From: Pseudomonas putida NBRC 14164
Lineage (GTDB): Bacteria; Pseudomonadota; Gammaproteobacteria; Pseudomonadales; Pseudomonadaceae
Direction: 5' to 3'
DNA length: 64,000 nucleotides
Assembly: GCF_000412675.1 (NCBI RefSeq)
Contig: NC_021505.1
Span: forward strand, 3,404,501 to 3,468,500
The first letter of the stretch is position 1. Each line of letters opens with the position of its first letter. The notes under the pieces were generated by a model. It had not been told where the DNA came from and made no database searches. It saw only the letters and a list, made by a program, of their open reading frames with translations. This document shows, in pieces, positions 61,127-64,000 of this stretch. The translations under genes were made by a program, and so were the position numbers.

Positions 61127-63595
61127 ATGGCCAAGCCCCTGCAGGAGTACCTGCGCAAGCGTGACTTCAACGCCACACCCGAGCCGGCCGGCAAGCGTGC
61201 CCACCCACGGCCGGCTCACGGGTTGCAGTACTGCATCCAGAAGCACGACGCCAGCCACCTGCACTATGACTTTCGCCTGGAGCTGGATGGCACCCTGAAA
61301 AGCTGGGCGATTCCCAAGGGCCCTTCCCTCGACCCCAAGGTCCGCCGCCTGGCCGTGCATGTAGAAGACCATCCGCTGGACTACGCCAGCTTCGAAGGGC
61401 ACATCCCTGAAGGCCACTACGGCGCCGGCGACGTGATCGTGTGGGACCGGGGGCTCTGGGAGCCCGAAGGCGACCCGCGCGAGGCCTATGCCAAGGGCAA
61501 GCTGCGCTTTCGCCTGCAAGGTGAAAAGCTGTCGGGGGTCTGGAACCTGTTTCGTACCCACCTGGCTGGCAAGAAAGAGCAGTGGATGCTGGTCAAGTCC
61601 CACGATGGCGAGGCCCGCAGCGAAGCGGACTACAGCATCGTCGAAGCCCTGCCGGACAGCGTATTGAGCGACCGTACACTGGTCCCCCGCCGCCCAGCCA
61701 GGGCGGCGACCTCCACGCGCAAGCGCAAGGCCAGCGCTGGCGCCCTGCCGGAGATGCTCCAGCCGCAGCTGGCAACCCTGGCCGATTCCCCCCCCGAGGG
61801 TGACTGGCGATACGAGGTCAAGTTCGATGGTTACCGCATGCTGGCCCGCATCGACGGGGACGATGTGCGCCTGTTTACCCGCAATGGCCACGACTGGAGC
61901 GCAAAGCTGCCCCATCAGGTGCAGGCGCTGAAAGCGTTGGGGCTCGACTCGGCATGGCTGGACGGTGAGATGGTGGTCACTGACGAGAACGGCGTGGCCG
62001 ACTTCCAGGCCTTGCAGGCCGCGTTCGACAACGAGCACGACGATGACATTACCTACTACCTGTTCGACCTGCCCTACCTCGGCGGCAAGGACCTGCGTGA
62101 ATTGCCTGTGCAAGACCGCCGGGCGACCTTGGCCAAACTGCTGAAGCACAACGCATCGGCCATCCTGAAGTTTTCCGAAGACTTCAACCAGCCGGTCGAC
62201 GCGCTGCTCGACAGCGCCTGCCGGTTAGGCCTGGAAGGCCTGATCGGCAAGCGCGCCGACAGCCCCTACGTTGGCCGGCGCAGCAGCGACTGGGTCAAGC
62301 TCAAGTGCACGCAACGCCAGGAGTTCGTGATCGTCGGCTACACCGCGCCCAAGGGCAGCCGCCAAGGCTTTGGGGCCCTGCTGCTGGCGCTGCACGACAC
62401 CGACAGCGGCCAGTTGCGCTACGCCGGCAAGGTGGGCACCGGCTTCAGTGCTGCCACGCTGACGAGCATCCTCACCCGCCTGAAACCCCTGCACACCGCC
62501 AAGCCACCCTTGCCTGAGCCCCCCAGCGGTGCCGATGCGCGGGGCGTGCACTGGCTCAAGCCAGAACTGCTGGCCGAGGTCGCCTACGCCCAGATGACCC
62601 GCACAGGGATCGTGCGCCATGCGGTTTTTCACGGGTTGCGCGACGACAAGCCCGCCACTGCCATTGCCCTGGAACGTGCAATGCCGGTAAAGAACGCAGC
62701 ACATGCAGAGCCCAAGGGTTTGAGCAACCTGCACCTGACCCACCCCGACCGCGTGATCGACAAGACCAGTGGCACCAGCAAACGACAGGTGGCGGAGTAC
62801 TACGCCCAAGTCGCCGACTGGCTGCTGCCACAGCTCGAACACCGCCCCGTGGCGCTGGTGCGCGCACCGGAGGGCCTGGACGGCGAGCTGTTCTTTCAGA
62901 AGCATGCGGGGCAGTTGCACCTGCCCAAGCTGACCAGCTACACCAAGGCCCAGGCCGGCCAGGCGGCAATGGTGCTCAACAGCGCCGAGAGCCTATTGGG
63001 CGCAGTACAGATGAACATGCTTGAACTGCACACCTGGAACGCCACCGACAAAAATTTCGACAGGCCTGACCGCTTCATCCTCGACCTCGACCCCGACCCG
63101 GCATTGCCATGGAAGGCCATGCTCGAGGCCACCCAGCTGCCCCTCACCCTGCTCGATGAGCTGGGCCTGAAGGTGTTTCTCAAGACCAGCGGTGGCAAAG
63201 GCATGCACCTGGTCGTGCCGCTCACCCGTCGGGCCGGCTGGGAGGAAGTGAAGGACTTCAGCCATGCCCTGGTCAAACACATGGCAGACTTGTTCCCGGA
63301 CCGGCTCAGCGCGGTCTCCGGGCCCAAGAACCGGGTCGGGCGCATCTTCATCGACTACCTGCGCAACGGCAAGGGCGCTACCACCGTGGCCGCCTACTCG
63401 CTGCGCGCCCGCGAAGGCCTGCCAGTGTCGGTGCCGATCTGGCGCGAGGAGCTGCCCAAACTCAAGAGTGCCAACCAATGGAATATCGGCAACTTGCAGG
63501 CGCGGCTTGCGCAGGTGGACGACCCTTGGGCCGAGCTGGGCTCGACCCGGCAATCGATCACCCTGCGCATGCGCAAGCAACTGGGGATCGCATGA
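61127..63595 (+). CDS. ligD: ATP-dependent DNA ligase D (NHEJ)
   Basis: 822 residues from ATG 61127 (CGGAG about 9 bases upstream; the frame is open to 61013). Three domains: 3'-phosphoesterase (about 10-175, QKHDASHLHYDFRLELDGTLKSWAIPKGP), ATP-ligase (about 230-540, catalytic Lys in RYEVKFDGYRMLARI, DGEMVV, EGLIGKRADSPY, WVKLKC) and the polymerase/primase (about 545-820, VALVRAPEGLDGELFFQKHAG, FILDLDPDPALPW, KTSGGKGMHLVVPL). It repairs double-strand breaks with Ku, which is not in this window. Overlaps the next start. Confidence 0.95.
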   Translation: MAKPLQEYLRKRDFNATPEPAGKRAHPRPAHGLQYCIQKHDASHLHYDFRLELDGTLKSWAIPKGPSLDPKVRRLAVHVEDHPLDYASFEGHIPEGHYGAGDVIVWDRGLWEPEGDPREAYAKGKLRFRLQGEKLSGVWNLFRTHLAGKKEQWMLVKSHDGEARSEADYSIVEALPDSVLSDRTLVPRRPARAATSTRKRKASAGALPEMLQPQLATLADSPPEGDWRYEVKFDGYRMLARIDGDDVRLFTRNGHDWSAKLPHQVQALKALGLDSAWLDGEMVVTDENGVADFQALQAAFDNEHDDDITYYLFDLPYLGGKDLRELPVQDRRATLAKLLKHNASAILKFSEDFNQPVDALLDSACRLGLEGLIGKRADSPYVGRRSSDWVKLKCTQRQEFVIVGYTAPKGSRQGFGALLLALHDTDSGQLRYAGKVGTGFSAATLTSILTRLKPLHTAKPPLPEPPSGADARGVHWLKPELLAEVAYAQMTRTGIVRHAVFHGLRDDKPATAIALERAMPVKNAAHAEPKGLSNLHLTHPDRVIDKTSGTSKRQVAEYYAQVADWLLPQLEHRPVALVRAPEGLDGELFFQKHAGQLHLPKLTSYTKAQAGQAAMVLNSAESLLGAVQMNMLELHTWNATDKNFDRPDRFILDLDPDPALPWKAMLEATQLPLTLLDELGLKVFLKTSGGKGMHLVVPLTRRAGWEEVKDFSHALVKHMADLFPDRLSAVSGPKNRVGRIFIDYLRNGKGATTVAAYSLRAREGLPVSVPIWREELPKLKSANQWNIGNLQARLAQVDDPWAELGSTRQSITLRMRKQLGIA

Positions 63596-64000
63596 TGGAC
63601 TTCGCTCACCTCGCCCGCCTGCTGCACCGCTTCGGTACCCGTTTGCGGGCCATCGATCTCGACCCCTTGCTGCCTGAACTGTTGCAGGCACTTCGAGCCG
63701 AACAGCTAGACCTGCTACCCCTGCCCGGCCACGGGCGCACCCTCGAGCGCTGGCGGGCCTTGGCGCGGGTTGCCGGTTGCGATCTCGGCTTGGCCAAGCT
63801 GTATGAAGGCCACACCGATGCCCTGGCAATCCTCGCCGAGTGCGGCGCCGCCCAGCATGCTCACGACGGTATCTGGGGCATGTGGGCCGCGGAGCCGCCG
63901 GATGCCAGGGCCCACATCGTCGCGCGCCATGGCGAACGGGTTCAGCTGCAAGGCCGAAAAGCATGGTGCTCGGGCGCGCTGCAGATCGATCGAGCGCTGC
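63592..64000 (+). CDS. Acyl-CoA dehydrogenase-like protein, N-terminal part
   Basis: The frame opens with ATGATG at 63592, overlapping the ligD TGA by a few bases, and runs out of the window with 136 codons. FAHLARLLHRFGTRLRAID..., GHTDALAILAECG and WGMWAAEPPDARAHIV...GRKAWCSGALQI are the acyl-CoA-dehydrogenase N-terminal/middle pattern. The function (short-chain or other acyl substrate) cannot be told from this part. Confidence 0.75.
   Translation, partial: MMDFAHLARLLHRFGTRLRAIDLDPLLPELLQALRAEQLDLLPLPGHGRTLERWRALARVAGCDLGLAKLYEGHTDALAILAECGAAQHAHDGIWGMWAAEPPDARAHIVARHGERVQLQGRKAWCSGALQIDRAL

Overview
The window looks like a chromosome segment of a Pseudomonas species, most likely of the P. 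putida group. The core half is GC-rich with strong G/C third-position bias, and the conserved blocks (PaoABC-type oxidoreductase, YbhP-ClsB-YbhN operon, LigD followed by an acyl-CoA dehydrogenase-like gene, DUF3618/DUF1469 genes) are of pseudomonad type. This assignment rests on gene content and protein recognition only; no rRNA or tRNA gene was found.

Positions 1 to about 14.9 kb are an accessory, defence-like region. Almost every gene is on the minus strand, and two genes at 0.6-3.4 kb and one at 10.0-10.9 kb are visibly AT-richer than the rest. It holds two unknown genes, a pair of DUF262 (GmrSD-like) proteins of which the second is broken, relics of an IS5-type and an IS3-type element, a 5'-truncated yhaV toxin relic, an unknown two-gene cassette with a nuclease-like motif, an HsdR-N-like nuclease and a large DEAH helicase/nuclease whose start is thrown out of frame at a G7 tract. 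Three related direct repeats (about 3.49, 7.79 and 14.46 kb) divide the region and may be attachment-site remnants.

From 14.9 to 20 kb there is a mosaic of small acquired units: a MerR-controlled quinone reductase-like gene, an RND exporter fragment, a divergent SDR/LysR pair, a peptidoglycan-binding relic, an intact prlF-yhaV toxin-antitoxin pair and a secreted Gly/Ser-rich protein.

From 20 to 46.4 kb lies a stress-flavoured block. It holds a ThDP enzyme, an RsbQ-like hydrolase overlapping a PAS histidine kinase, three small envelope-associated genes, a three-subunit molybdenum aldehyde oxidoreductase, an alcohol dehydrogenase, a DJ-1/PfpI protein, an SDR, a hemerythrin, a PepSY protein and a Na+/H+ antiporter. 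It also carries a complete stressosome operon (RsbR, RsbS, RsbT, SpoIIE-like phosphatase) whose last two genes are a histidine kinase and a hybrid kinase, and finally the ybhP-clsB-ybhN membrane operon.

From 47 to 55.2 kb there is a phosphorus-scavenging cluster: its own ExbB-ExbD-TonB, a beta-propeller phytase, a TonB-dependent receptor and a secreted metallophosphoesterase, with three Pho-box-like sequences upstream of its transcription units.

From 55.3 to 64 kb there is a GGDEF protein with a degenerate active site overlapping an AraC regulator, then a bufferin locus: NrsF-like anti-sigma and ECF sigma on one strand, and BufA (Cys-rich DUF2282 peptide), BufB (DUF692/MNIO), BufC (DUF2063) and DoxX on the other. 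Both sides carry the same TGTAACC-N16-CGAACTAC promoter motif. The window ends in ligD and the start of an acyl-CoA dehydrogenase-like gene.
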